In this document: piece by piece, positions 22,741 through 35,500 of the stretch | Layout of the letters: each line of letters begins with the position of its first letter | Numbering within the stretch: the stretch's first letter is position 1 | Source of the DNA: Brachionus manjavacas | Taxonomy: Eukaryota; Rotifera; Eurotatoria; Ploima; Brachionidae | Direction of reading: 5' to 3' | DNA: 64,000 nt | Assembly (NCBI GenBank): GCA_019054805.1 | Contig: JAHQIY010000004.1 | Span: 8,688,501 to 8,752,500 of the forward strand | Translations under genes and position numbers: made by a program | Notes under the pieces: model-generated | Seen by the model: the letters and a program-made list of their open reading frames with translations, nothing else | Database searches by the model: none | Told to the model about the DNA's origin: nothing

Positions 22741-24130
22741 ATTTTTTTAAAGTAAACCATTTCGTCTAATGTGACGTCACATGAATAGCAAATTTGCCAT
22801 GGACAAACTTGATGTATAAGTAAATGCTGGTGTTGGGACACTTTTGATGTGAGCAGAAATAAGCTAAAATTTTGAGAATAAAATGGCTCATTGAACCATT
22901 TTATTGTTTGATCGAAAATTTGTAATCACTTATCTAAACGTGTCAAAGCTCCAGTCAAATACATCAAGTTAATTTGACCATTTTGAACAAAACAACTGCC
23001 CATGTTGCTAAATTAACATAAATTATTATCTAAAAAACAGGCCTATTTAGCATAATATATTCACTTGGACCAGGTCTGTAAAATTGAACCACTCAGACCA
23101 AAGTTCAGACTTTTCAACTCTAAAACAAAGTAATTATCAAACAATAGACAATTTTCCGTTTTTGACTCGATTTACTTTCTAGCTCATATCCACTCTAACT
23201 CGACTAGCAAAAACTAATCTATTTTTTGTACTTAGCTACTTAAGCATTTGTATACTATGCTTGGTAATAATTGAAATTAAAAAAGAGTTTGAGCCGAATC
23301 AAACTGTGGTGATTAAGTATCGCAATGCTTTCAGAACAAAAAGAGAAAGAGCAAAAACCATGCTTTTTGTTTCTAAAACATGCACACACTTATCTGTAAG
23401 CCAAAGCTTGTCTCAAGTTGACCAGTCTTCAGCAATTTCTTAACACTTCACTCTGACGTCACACAATATTCTTTGCATTCAGAAAATTTGAACTGTATTT
23501 CTAAATAAATCACTTGACAAAATTAATTAATCTAAATTAGTCAGAAGATTCGATTAGTTTGAGCCTAGACCCAGCAGATAAGATAAAGTAATTTATCAGC
23601 TAAACAATTTTGAATTAGTATACAGCTAGCGTGATTTTGAAGTGGCCAAGGAAATGCAAAGTTACTTGGCAAATTAAGGCACTGGTCACGTGGCCATCTC
23701 TCTGGACACAAACGTCTTGCTTCTGTTTACTGTGCATAAAGTGATGGTGAATCCAGAAAAAAAAGAAACAAAAATTAGAAATATTGTTTTAAATTCATAA
23801 TTTTCAAAGAGTTCTTACCCTTAACAAAAAAAAATGCTCGCTCAGATATTTGAACGTAATCAACAACAAAAAATGGCAAAAATCATAATTTCATATATAT
23901 TTACGTTTTATTTTCATGCAGACACATTTCTCTGCGATCTCCCCTCTTTGCTCAAAATTCGATTAAGCACGATTTTTATCTCTTGTTCAAATCGTGGGCT
24001 CCAAGAGCCAATTTTGAGACAAATTATTTCATCCGAAAATTGTTTGCCAATTAACCTGCTTTGAGAAAAAAAACTAGTCAAATTTGCTTTTGATTTTTTA
24101 CTTAATTAGGCTCTCAAATAAGTGACACTG
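22741..24130. promoter_or_regulatory. Gene-free block with two CRE palindromes and an E-box
   Basis: Composition is less AT-extreme than the flanks. TGACGTCA, the full cAMP-response-element palindrome, occurs at 22772-22779 and 23454-23461. CACGTG lies at 23687-23692 inside GGTCACGTGGCC. A 60-codon ORF at 23261-23443 is not convincing. The block could be a distal regulatory region, but no gene start is within 2 kb, so function is inference. Confidence 0.25.
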
Positions 24131-26381
24131 GGTCCGACTACTGGACCTTTGTTTCTAAAAGACAAAAGAGCGCGCTTAAGCTGAATGAAAAAAAAATTAA
24201 GCTTTTTTCTATACTGTGTCAATTCTTGAAGCTAAAATTCTAAAATAAAACCAAACTTAAATCTTTTGATGATAGAAAAGATTTTATCTAATTTAATTAT
24301 TAAAATTGTTTATAGTTTAATTTGATGAAAAATATTCTTCAATAATTAATATTCAAATTTTATTCAATTAAAAAGAGAATTATAAAAAAAGAAAAGAAAG
24401 TTAAATCGTGCTAATTCTGTACAAGAAACAAAATTAATTCATTTTTGACTGAATTCTAAAAAAAGTATTTTTAAACAGAAGAATTTTTTTTTGTTTATTT
24501 AAAATATTGAAAACTTAAAGTTTAAGTTGTTTTTGGAAGCGAGTCCCTGATGAACCAAATAGCTTATCTTAAACCAGAATAAATGGAACTGAAGATTATT
24601 TTAGAACTTTTTGAAAAAAAGCCTTCTAAAGTCTAACCCAAAGCGTTTCGGCTTTATTTTGTGTTTCCCAGGTTTCCGTAGTTCGAGACGAGTCTATTTT
24701 GAATTTAAAATTCCAAATACTTAAATAGCTTATACTTTTCTAAATCTTACCTGAATTTAATTGACTGGAATCGTTATTTGGTACAAAAATTATTCTTATA
24801 AGTCCTTGACATAAAGAGCAAAATTCCTGCCTTGAAAATACGTTTTTTTTAAACTTCTTAATTATAAATTATCAAAAATTATCTATGTTTTTTAAAATTT
24901 CCATTTTTTTTTGTATGCTGGATTAAATGTAAGAGAAAAAAATGCATGCTTATGCTAATTGAACATCAATAAATGTTTAATTAAAATCATTTTAATCAAT
25001 TTTGTTGGTATTTATTTCAAAAGTGAAAAGATCCAAGCATCAAGATAAACATGTCTTTTTGATGTCAAAAATTTTTTTAATGCATTTTTAAAATTCCAAG
25101 ATTTTTTAAAACTTTTTTCCCTATTTATTAGATTCAAAATTTTACCAAGTTAAATTTCCATTAATAAACTGGAAAACAAGGAAAGAAAAATTAAAAACAA
25201 TAAATAGCATTAAATCACATATTTTAAATATCTTCAAGAGATAAAGTCAAAAATTAAATTCATAAAAACTTTTTTATTTATTTTTGCACTAAAATTTCTT
25301 TGATAATGCAATTTTAATAGAAGGTAAATGAAAATTAATTTTTAGTCTTAAAAAATCAGTTAAACAAAATTTGTTTAAATTCTAAATTGTCTACTTGATG
25401 AAAATTGACTATTTTAATTTTTATTGATTTTATGTTGCTTGGCACCCTAAATTAAAATACCCAGGGTCAGGTTGTCAAGCATGAACTTACAACCCGAAGT
25501 GTTAAGTGGCTTTATTCCAAGAGTTGCAACTTTTATCTAGAATTTAAAACTTGATTTTATTTAAAATTCAAATGAAATGAAGAAATTTAATCTGTAAAAC
25601 ATTTTTTAAATAGAACTTATTTTCGATTTTTTAATTTGATTTCATTTTTAATTTAATCATGGTTTTTCTTTTCCAAAAAATATTAAAAAAAATTAAATTT
25701 TAAATGCAAGAACATTTTCAATTGAAAAAAAATTGTTTCATGTAAAAAGATCGTATATTGGAAATATATAAAAAATAACTACTCAGAGGCTTTAAATAAA
25801 ATAATAAATTAAACTTCAGCATTTGACTGTGTAACTGCTTTAGAGAGGGATAATTATTACTTAAGCGAAACTAAGTCGAATAAAACAATTGAAACTTAAG
25901 ACATTTTTTGCTTGTAACCTGACACAATAATGAGGATTTTAATTCTCATACGTAGAATCAAAATTCTTTATTGAAAAAAATTTAAAAATAAATGAAATTA
26001 AGCGAATTTTTTAAAATTAAACTAATTTTCTAATTATTAAATCTAAAAAACAATAATCCTTTTTATAAATTTTCAAATAAAATATAATCTCAATTTTTTT
26101 TTAAATTAATCCATAATGCATCGTCAAAATGAAAATTTACATATTTAAGGCAGAATTTTAATGCATTTAAAAATAGCCATCAAAAAATTATTATAAAATT
26201 TAAATTTTTATTCAAAACCTTTATTTTACCTGGATTAGTAAAATTTTGTTCAGATTATTTTGCAAATACCATATCGAATTAAAAAATATTTAAATACTAT
26301 TTTTTAATTCAACATTAAATTAAAAATTAATTAAAAAAAATTTTAATTGAACGAAATAAACAAAAAACTACTTTCAAAATA
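24131..26381. other. Intergenic, nothing identified
   Basis: AT-rich throughout. A short G+C-richer stretch at 25440-25530 has no recognisable content. Confidence 0.4.
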
Positions 26382-27180
26382 ATGAATTCAAACTATTCAA
26401 AATTGAAAAATTTTGTAAATGAATCCAAAAGTGGAAGTAATTCAGCAAATAGTTTATCGGACGCAAAAAATACCGTTTTTGATTTTTTTAATAAAAGCGT
26501 TCTCCGCAACGATATAAATACAACAAGCCCACCACTGGAAACAAATGACCAAACAGACACATGGTTCAAAGAAGCTGAAAATGACCCATTCTGCCCTAAA
26601 CTAGTAAATTGAGTTTTTTTAAGTAAAAACAATCATGAACTAACTATTTAAGACAAAAACTCAAAGAATCATAGGTTTTATGATTTGCTTGCTTATGGGA
26701 GTATTTTGTATGAGTTTGGCTAGCTTGTATATTCCAGTTATAGTGTTAAAGTCAAGAAAATTTGTGCTCTTATTCAGCTTAGGGAGTCTTTTTTTCATTG
26801 CCAGCTTTTCAATTTTGTGGGGTGTAAAAAGTCACCTCAAGCATCTGTTTAATATAGCACGTCTTCCATTTACTCTATCATATTTTACGACATTATTTGC
26901 GACAATTTATTACGCAATGATTGTTAAAAGTGTATTAATTACCCTGCTATTTGCAATTCTCCAAATCGGAACATTGATCTGGTAAGTTTCATTAAATAAA
27001 AAAAAAATATGACAATGAAAATCTAGCCTTTTTTATTAATTAATTTTATTTTAATTTTAGTAATTTTAATTAAGGTATGTTGTAAGTTATATTCCAGGAG
27101 GACAAAAAGGCTTAACATTTTTTAGCAAAATGTTTTATTCCCTTGCTTCCAAAACAGTTCAGACTACTCTTCAAGTTTGA
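26382..27180 (+). CDS. SFT2D3-like vesicle-transport membrane protein
   Basis: Three exons, 26382-26603, 26653-26981 and 27075-27180; introns of 49 and 93 bp have GT...AG ends, and the tryptophan codon of LIW/YVV is split by the second. The product is 218 aa, matching human SFT2D3 (about 215). The N-terminal ~75 residues are soluble and serine/asparagine-rich. Four hydrophobic spans follow: MICLLMGVFCMSLASLYIPV, VLLFSLGSLFFIASFSIL, TLSYFTTLFATIYYAM and LITLLFAILQIGTLIW. The conserved PVIVLKSRKFVLLFSLGS and YIPGG(Q)KG pieces identify the SFT2 domain, C/D3 type. From the family: Golgi-resident four-helix proteins related to yeast Sft2, which acts in retrograde fusion of endosome-derived vesicles. 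Confidence 0.92.
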
Positions 27181-28020
27181 TCAAATTCAGGTTATTCGAA
27201 TTTTTTAAAATTGTTTTTATTTTTTTTAATGATGATAATTTTGTATTTTAAATGATATACATTTTATTTGCGCAATGTATTAATCAAAAGTTTTGAAAAT
27301 ATATAAAAAAAAACTTTTTAAAAATTATTCAAACTTCATTTATTGAATTAAAAAAAATAAAATTTAAAAATATAAATTTTAGTAAAAAAATCCATAAACT
27401 CTTGGAAAATAGTGTCTGGTTATACCATCGATTCACACATTTTTCTATGATTTTCAATCTAAAATTGATCATCTTCTGATGCACAAAGTAAGAGTTTTGT
27501 ATTTTCTTTTAATGAGCCATTACGAATCTAAGATACGTTTAAAGTATTAATAAATAACTTTTAAAAAAGATCTATTTTAAAAAATTTTAATGTTTAAGTC
27601 GGTTAAATGAACATTATCTCGGACTCATATATTTTTTACGAATGTATTTAAAAAAAAAAAAACTAAGTTGACCGAGAATGAAAACTTTTGATGAACAAAA
27701 AAACTTGAAACAATGTAAAAATAAAAAATTACCAATGTAAGAGAAAAATATTATCAGATATTCTTCAAAAATTAAAAATTAAATTCATACGAGTCAAAAT
27801 TGAAAACTTAAATGCAGAAACCTTCAAAATGGATGCATTAATTACAATAAAATTTTTAATTAAAATAAGATAAAAGAAAAAAAAGTTACTTTTTCAATTT
27901 GTCAATTTCAAATAATGATAGGTGCACCATGCTTAAGTATTGAACAGTTCAACGACGAACAAACGTGGAGTTAACATTATAAAAATGACATTCAAGAAGG
28001 AAAAAAAGCTTTTTATCGAT
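27181..28020. other. Intergenic, nothing identified
   Basis: AT-rich; probably contains the SFT2D3-like 3' UTR (AATAAA words abundant but not discriminating). Confidence 0.4.
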
Positions 28021-28063
28021 AAAACCAAGTAGAAAAGAGCGGCGCATAGTTTCCAGCTGGAGT

Positions 28064-28592
28064 TTGCAAGTTATTCAATATTTTTGGAAAAATGTGCCAG
28101 GACAGAGACAAAATTGTCAAATCAATACGCAAACAATGACAAACAATGACAAAGAATTCATTCAATCAACAATAATTGAACTTAAAAAATGTACTGGAGG
28201 CTATCATTGGGAAAAAGGCAATAAAGTAGTGACCTCTAGTGTGCCAGAAACTAAAACTCAATACTACTTACCAGCTGGTGAACAACCAAAGGCAGGTTAA
28301 GATGAAATCAGCTATGTTAAAGAAATGCGTCGGAACACTTTTAGTCAACTTAAAAAGAGAGCTTTCACTATTAGGATCTTGTCTCCAAATGGAGAATATA
28401 TGGAAGTCGATTGGAAAGAAAGTAAGTGCACTTGTCCAAGTAGTACATGTGCAAACATTTAGTCGGTCTTGCAATCAGGTTTAAAAAATGTCAAACATCC
28501 ACCAGCAGCAAAAGATGCCCAATTGGTGAAAAACGTAAAAGAGGAAGGCCAAACGAGGCAACAAGCTTTATTGGAAAATTAATTTTTTTTAA
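28064..28592 (+). pseudogene. SWIM zinc-finger transposase-like remnant
   Basis: Three overlapping frames give pieces of one protein. The first (28064-28300) reads VIQYFWKNVPGQRQNC...GGYHWEKGNK and ends in a stop. A second stretch (28300-28455, same frame resumed) reads RILSPNGEYMEVDWKESKCTC. A one-base frame change then gives CKHLVGLAIRFKK and GEKRKRGRPNEATSF. CxC...CxH in that order is the SWIM zinc-finger signature, and the RKRGRP tail is the kind of basic AT-hook that follows it in MULE-type transposases and SWIM proteins. Stops plus a frameshift mean it is not translated as a whole. Confidence 0.65.
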
Positions 28593-28932
28593 AATAAACA
28601 TTAAAGATTAAAAGAATTTACTTAAAACATTTAATTTAAATATTTTACTGATTATTATATATAAAAGACTGATCGAAATACTAGCATACTGATCAATTTA
28701 TTTTTACCCCTAAATGGCATAATAAAATTAGAGTTTGCCAAAAAATTTTTTTAATAGCAGAAAAAAAATGTAAAATAAAGTTAAGTTAACTTTTTTAAAT
28801 AAATATTTAAAAACCAAATTAGTATATCACTAATAAACTTAGCTTTTTGAAAATAAATATTTTTGAACCTTTTAGTTTTTTAAAAAGACAATAATTTAAG
28901 TTTTTGAATTAATTTAAATCACTAGAAACAAG

Positions 28933-29460
28933 ATGATTCGCATGTGGTCAAATGCACTTCAAATAATCGCCAATAAACCAAATTATTGTTTTAATTTGGC
29001 TAGAGGATACAAAACTAGAGGAGAATATTTCCGTAATATTGGTTATGAATACAATAAAGTATATAAAGGAGGTAAATAAATAATTAAAAAAATATTTCAA
29101 CTTTAAAAAGTGTAATTAAAAGGTCTTTTGCCTAGATTGGACCCTAAAGACGATAACATGCCAATTCCGATGCCAATATTTAAAAGCAAAAAGCCATGGT
29201 CAGAAAAAAAGGCCACATTTGGTCAAAACGATTACATAGATATATTAGGTGATGGAAGTGTGAATCCAGTTGATTTAATTAACGGACCAAAGTGGCTAGT
29301 CGGATTTAGAGGAAACGAACTTCAAAGGCTAAGCAGACAGCTCAAGTTTGAAGGAAGCCAGATTAGAGCTAAAAACTCGAATAGGTTTCATGATATAAAT
29401 AAGAGAATCAAGTATTTAATGTGGCGATACAATCATAAATTCGGTGGCCTTAAAAAATAA
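28933..29460 (+). CDS. MRPL51: Mitochondrial large-subunit ribosomal protein mL51
   Basis: Two exons, 28933-29071 and 29123-29460, with a 51-bp intron (GTAAAT...AAAAG) splitting a glycine codon; product 158 aa, a little longer than the human protein (128). The first ~45 residues are basic, with no acidic residue in the first 25 (MIRMWSNALQIIANKPNYCF), as expected of a mitochondrial targeting peptide. The second half has the mL51 core: YIDILGDGSVNPVDLINGPK, WLVGFRGNELQRL, and the C-terminal NKRIKYLMWRYNH. From the family: a small protein on the solvent side of the mitoribosome large subunit. A plus-strand AATAAA at 29482-29487 is a likely polyadenylation signal. Confidence 0.93.
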
Positions 29461-30694
29461 AAGAAACATGCTGATTTTTTAAATAAAAGATTATATAATC
29501 ATTCTAATACATTTTTTGAAAAATTAAGCAAATGATAATGCAAGATAAATTTTAGTTATTTTTTTTCTAATTTCTTTTAACGTTTGATTTTAAGTCCTCA
29601 AATTTTACTAATGAAAAGTGATTCTATGACTGAGGAGCTAGTATTGATTTTTTTTGGTTATTCAGACTTGAAATTTATGTTCACTTTTATTTTATTATCA
29701 AAACTATTCGAATCGGGGCTGAAAGGGAGATGAATTACCGTTCCGAACTGCCCGAGATTCTCCCCTAACTATTATTTCAATAAAAAAATTCATTGAAACA
29801 TCAGAATAATGCAGAAGCTCCATCAAACTAAAAAAAAGTCTTTATTTTGTTTTAAAGACGAAAAATTTTCAGAAAAAAATTTATAATTTTTTTTTTGATT
29901 AGAAAAATTAATTTATATACCAAGCAAAATATTTTAAAATAAGTTTTCGTTGTAAAATTTCGAAATTTTTTGCAGACTTTAGTTACATTAAGCATTTTTT
30001 ATTAATTATTCAGCAATTTTCAGAAGTCGTTAATAAACCAGAGGAAATGCAACCAGCGTTCCTAAGACTTTTGAACCAATTGATAAGCTTTTGCTCTTTT
30101 ACCAAATTAGCTGTTGTCATATTAAAAGTAAATGCAAAAAAAATTTTATTTTCAGAAATATTACAATTATTTTTTCAATTTATTTTGAAAAATGTACTAA
30201 CCAAAGCTAACCAAATAGATAATACTTTTATAATATAATCAATTGATATTTAAAATATGTCATTATTTTAAACTTAATTTTATATTAAATTAGGTTTATA
30301 AAAAAGACTATAAATGAAAATTTTTCATCATGACTCTAAAAATTTAAAGTTATTTGTAAAAGTAGGAAAAATGCGTAAAATTAGGTCTAAAACGATTCTT
30401 AACTTTTATCCATGCTCTTAAATTTAAATTCCAATTTAAAGGTTTTTTTGTTTTTAGCAGATTCCAACAAAGAGAAAGTCGTTGATAAACGCTTTCTGAA
30501 AATTAAATTTTGTCAATTTATTTTGAATAGCGGCTTAAGTATTTTATTAATGAAATCATCTTTTTGAAGACAACAATCAAAAACTAAAAAAATTTATTAA
30601 GGCTTTAAATTAATAATAATTATTGAATTGCTTAATTTTTAAAAAATAATAAAACAAGTTTTGGACGGCTAAAAATTTCCCATTATTTTGTCAC
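29461..30694. other. Intergenic between convergent genes mL51 and ERICH2-like
   Basis: No gene seen. A moderately GC-rich 60-bp patch at 29705-29765 carries no recognisable motif. The ORF at 30047-30238 looks like chance. Confidence 0.4.
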
Positions 30695-31459
30695 TTAAGC
30701 TAGATTGTTCTCTAATACGTGATCATTTCCAGAGTCAATGTTAAGGTCAGAATCAGTATCCTCTTCATCACTGTCAGTATCGCCATCACTTTCCTGGTCA
30801 CTTTCATCATCGTCTTCGTCATTTGAATCACTAGATTCAGTGTCATGATCTTCTTCATCACTCGACTCACTTAATTTCGATTCTATTAAAGGTAGAAAAT
30901 CCTTTGCAGTCTTATTGTTTGGTTCGTACATTAGAATAAACGAACACAGTTTATGAGCATCTTGCCATTTTTTATCCATAACATAGACCAAGAACTCTTG
31001 TAATAGTTCATTCGGAGCTTTGAGATTTTTTCTAAAATCAGCATCACTGCCACTATCGTCCGAATCACTCTCATTTTTTCTTAGAGGACTTAGGCGATTT
31101 TTTTTTACAATTACATTTCCAATGCATTTATCACCAAATTTTGATCCTTGCAAACTAAGTTTTTTTCCTTTGCTAATCGTAGGACTCAGTGGAGTCAATT
31201 TTCCACTAGGAACTCGCTTATTCTCTTTATTTTTGTTTTTAGTTACAGATGTCTCGTTTAATTGCTTCATCATGATGTTATATCTTTGCAAAGCTTTGTC
31301 ATCTTTGATATCTTGTTCATCGACGTCATTTGCAAAAGAAATCTTGCATTCTAAATCTTTTTTCGTATTTGATAATTTTGGCAGTTGGTGTGGTATTTTA
31401 GGCTTAATGGATGAAATTGAACGAATCGAGGAAGCAGATGACTTACGTGATGAGCTCAT
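30695..31459 (-). CDS. ERICH2: ERICH2-like (glutamate-rich protein 2) homologue
   Basis: Single exon of 254 aa. A serine/lysine-rich, disordered N-terminal half is followed by a compact conserved core at ~148-196 (APNELLQEFLVYVMDKKW, then HKLCSFILMYEPNNKTAKDF), and then an almost pure Asp/Glu/Ser tail from ~197 to 245. The core 'LLxEFL...LCxxIL.YEPxNxxAKxFLPLIE' followed by an acidic tail is the ERICH2 layout, in which the core reads like a TPR-type helix pair. The vertebrate protein is little studied and I know of no firm function. The basic-then-acidic charge split suggests a scaffold or binding role; this is inference. Confidence 0.75.
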   Translation of the reverse strand: MSSSRKSSASSIRSISSIKPKIPHQLPKLSNTKKDLECKISFANDVDEQDIKDDKALQRYNIMMKQLNETSVTKNKNKENKRVPSGKLTPLSPTISKGKKLSLQGSKFGDKCIGNVIVKKNRLSPLRKNESDSDDSGSDADFRKNLKAPNELLQEFLVYVMDKKWQDAHKLCSFILMYEPNNKTAKDFLPLIESKLSESSDEEDHDTESSDSNDEDDDESDQESDGDTDSDEEDTDSDLNIDSGNDHVLENNLA

Positions 31460-32595
31460 TTAAGTCTATTTAAAAATTTTAGGATAATGTCAAAATTAAA
31501 TTAAGAAAAAAATAGTTGAAACAAAATTTTTAAAAATTTTAAAGAATAAAAAAAAGACAGCTTTTAAACTTACAACTTTAAAACAAGTAAAATATTCGAA
31601 TTTAAAAGCATCCCATAAATTTAAAAATGACAAACTAAGAATATATTTTTTAAATAAATTTTTTTCTTTTAATTTAGGCTTGTTGTTTAAAATACAAATA
31701 TGTGTTTTGGACACTTAAATCGTGAAAAAAAATCCGTGTTTTACAAAAAGAAAACTTTATAAAAATAGAAAATATAACTGAATATTAATAAATCTCTTTT
31801 GAATTGGATTAAAATTATTTTTTTATTTTTTTATTTTCAACAAGATTTATTACACATCCGAAATTTAGTGTAAAATTTTTGATAATTTTCAATTTAAAAT
31901 TAGTTTTTTAAAACGTCCAAAATTATTATGTGTCTCGCCCTGTTTATTTTGCTAATTCGATATCTTGACACCTGCAATGGTAAACAAAATTTACTTAGCT
32001 ATAATTTTTAAATAATTTTTTATTCAAAATATGTAAATCTTGTTCAAACCTTTTTAACACAATTAATTGATTTTTGAAGAAATAAAGAAATTCAATTCAT
32101 TTTTTACCCTTTTTTTTACAAAAATTTACTGAAATTTACGTCAATTTTTGTCACAAAATTCAATCAAGTTTTTTTTTTCCTTTTTCAAAAATTCACAAAA
32201 AAAAATTTTTTTCATGAAAATCGGTTTTTTTCGAGTAATTTTGGAAATTTTTTTTCACTGAATTTTACAATAATTATCGAAAAATACCCTTTTTTAGATT
32301 ACCATATTTTACGGTAAATATGGTAAAATATGGTGAATTCAAGGTATCGTAGCAGCTGTGTATTTGATTTTATGATTTTACCCTCAAAAAATTACTCAAA
32401 TCTTTCACTTCTCGATAAAATGAAATAAAAAAAAATTATTTCAAATTTAATTTTTTTGAGATTTTAGACCCAAAATTTTTTTCTTTCAAACTTTAATAAA
32501 ATTTAAACAATGTTTATTATGATACAAATTTAGTTCAAATAAATGTAACAATAGTCTTTAAATATCGATACTTAAAAAGAAGCATTACAAGCACT
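31460..32595. other. Intergenic region carrying a MITE half copy
   Basis: Apart from the MITE remnant (listed separately), AT-rich and without a supported gene. An ATG at 31928 opens a hydrophobic 18-codon stretch (MCLALFILLIRYLDTCNG) ending in GGTAAAC, like a signal-peptide exon, but no following exon was found. Confidence 0.4.
32095..32361 (-). mobile_element. Half copy of the CAGTGCTGC Tc1/mariner-type MITE
   Basis: The right end (GTGAATTCAAGGTATCGTAG) matches the terminal repeat of the element at 14123-14751, with its last bases changed to CAGCTGTGTA. Going left the sequence matches the complement of that element's left half (TTTTCATGAAAATCGG region and TTACCATATTTTACGG) for about 260 bp, then stops. 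The other terminal repeat is missing, so it is a truncated, older copy. Confidence 0.8.
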
Positions 32596-35500
32596 TTACT
32601 CGTCATCATCTTCATTAACAACTCTTTTCTTTTTCTTTTTGGACGCGCTTTTGCGTCTATCATCATAATCGCTTTCACTTTCAACTTCATCACTCTCATA
32701 GTCGTTTACCTTAGCCTTATTCAATCGCCTGTCGCGATCCGATTCATCACTAGACGAATAAATGGACACTTTGCTCTCATTCCTTGAGCCCCGTTTGAAT
32801 TTACTCTTTATTTCTGACAGCGAAATCCCATTGTCATCATCACTGTATCTGTCCTCCAAATATTTAGCCGACAGACCCTTTTGATGCGACTTTTCTCTCA
32901 TTCGCCTTTGCTGATTTTGTCTCCTTGACGCTGCCTTCAGCTTTTCTTCCTCTTGTTTCAAAAGCTCTAAGCGTTTATTCTCCGGATTTTTGGTCAATTC
33001 ATTTAATATTTTGACTTTTTTTGTTCGCGAGCCACTTTCCACCAAAGACATGGTCATTTTTCTATGCGTCATAGAGTCGATTGAATGAGGCCTAAAAGTC
33101 AATTTTGTTCTAAACACAGTTTGGCCCTGTAACACATTGCCCTGGCGAACAAATAAATGGTTTTGATTTCCCTGAATAGCTGTCTTGTAAACATCGAAGA
33201 TTTCATTGCCAAGATAAAGAGATAAACTCCCATCAGACCATTTGACAATTTTGGCATTCGATTGCTTCATCAGATTACCATCAGTGTCTTTTTCGTATTT
33301 CCAACGAATTGTGTTCTCTACTTTGAGTCTGACTCTAGTTTTTCCCTCTTCATCCAAAGTGTCACTTTTGGCCGGATTCTCGTCCTCATAGGTCTCCGGA
33401 TCGAATGGTTTCGGTTCAACACTGAGAAAGTTTGGAAGTTTAACAAAATGGACTTCGTTTCCTAAATCAGTTTTGACTCTTGGAATTTCAATGTCAATTA
33501 TTTCTTCCTCTTCTTCTTCTTCTTCCTCCTCTTCCTGTTCATGCATTTCATTTGTTTGCTCTTCCAATTCTTGCTCGCCTTTATCACTATCAGACAAATC
33601 GGCTAGCTCATCACCAAACACTTCGGCAGCAGCCTTTGGCGCTTTGTTAACAATGTCTTCATCGCTTCCAGACCCTTGCTCTTGTTCTACCTCATTATTG
33701 CTTTCATGTTCTTCTTCATCTTCTTCAGCTTGGTCCAGTTCTGCGTGTTCTTCCTGCTCTTTTTCATCGCTTTCTTTTAATTAAATTTATTTAATTCTTC
33801 ACCTTTCTCGATATAAAATCTTGTAACTATATATTAGAAATTTTCTATCTATATTTAAATTTGTAACAATATTTTCTGTAAATCATCATCTGTTTATCTT
33901 TTTTTTTTAACTGTAATTTCTCTAAAAATTATTTTTCTTAATCAATTGTATTTCACCTTAATGGATCCGAACTTAAAGAAGCAAATCAGTTAGAATACTT
34001 AGGATTCATTATAGATTCTAATCTTGACATTAACACACAGGCAATTATAAATTTTAAAAAAGTTCAGAGCAGCTTTTTTGTATCTTCTGCCTAAAAATAG
34101 TCCTTCCTCTTCACCTAAATTCAAATCATTTATATACAAAACATATTGCTTATCTAAATTCACATATGGTCTTGAGGCTCTCACTCTTAATTCGACCACA
34201 AAGGATTCAATAAATAAATTACAAAACAACTTAGTTAGACAAATGTTTGGTTTAAAAGCCTATTGTCACATATCACGAGTCTTAAAAGTACTGAAAGTTT
34301 TCAACTTTGATGAACTTTATCTATTTTCAAAACTAACTTTTATTGATACAATTAAATATAATTATCTATCATCACAATTTTTAAAATATATGCTCAATGA
34401 CCCCCCCTCTAATAAATCTTTTTCCTCTGACTTGGTTCTTATTTCCAAGTACTTTAAAATTGAAACCTCAAAAATTACAGTAAATACAAACCAACTTAAA
34501 GAAAATCTTAAGATTAATCTTATTTCTAATGATGGTATATCTGATTCAATTTGGTTATGTCTATGCAATTTAAAATTAAAACATTACAGAACTCTCCTAA
34601 ACGAGCTAATTCAAAATGAAAGAAATTCATGAATTTTGGTCCAAATTATCTTGCTTTCTAACTTTCATGCCTTTTTCTATTTTCGAACTAATGTTCCTTT
34701 TTTATTTTTTGTAATTTTGTTTTTAGGTAATAATTTTTCATTTTTTAAAAAACACAAAAATACAAAAAACCTTTTTATATATTTTTTTTTTTTTTTTTAC
34801 TTCTCCTTAAAGGAGGTTAATTCAATTCAATAAATAAATAAATAAATATTTATGTAATTACTCATCTATTTTTAGCAGACTTGTTTTTAAGTCACAGTTT
34901 AAGACTAAGTCAGAAAAATTTAATTTAAAGTTATGACTTGACTTAAATTTTTTTTATTAAGTCAAAGCCAATGTCTTAAAAATTTTTTAAAAAATTTTAA
35001 GTCATTGACTTGACTTGACTTGACTTAAGACTTGTGACTTAAAAACAAGTCTGCTTTTTAGTTTTTTATACTATTGAATCACTATTTAATTTAATTTTTA
35101 TTTATTTCTTAATGATTAATTTTTTGAATAAGAAAAAATCTACTTAACACATCAATCTGTTTAATCTCTCGTATTCGTCTTGTACCTCAGTTTCGTCTCT
35201 GTAACTTTCATTGTAACTCCTTAATTTATCTCTAGATTTTTGCGCGATAGACTACCATAAATGGCTTCCGAATTAGCCATCTCCGCAAGCTCGCTTGCAG
35301 TAGCTTTTTATTATTATTATTACTATTATTATTAATTGAATAATACAAAATATTTTTCCAGTTCCGAAATCTATGTCCAATTGACTAAAATTTGAATTAA
35401 TTACCTGAAGGGGCTTTAGCTTAGTACAGATAAAAAAATAATAAAAACACGACATTTTTAAGGCTCTAATATTATGTCTTTCGCTAATTTAATAAAAAAA

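Noticed and set aside
23261-23443. 60-codon ORF with mixed composition
   Set aside because: Short, isolated, and no similarity I can recognise.
31928-31981. Signal-peptide-like mini-exon MCLALFILLIRYLDTCNG followed by GTAAAC
   Set aside because: No downstream exon with matching phase was found on the plus strand; hydrophobic chance frames are common in AT-rich DNA.
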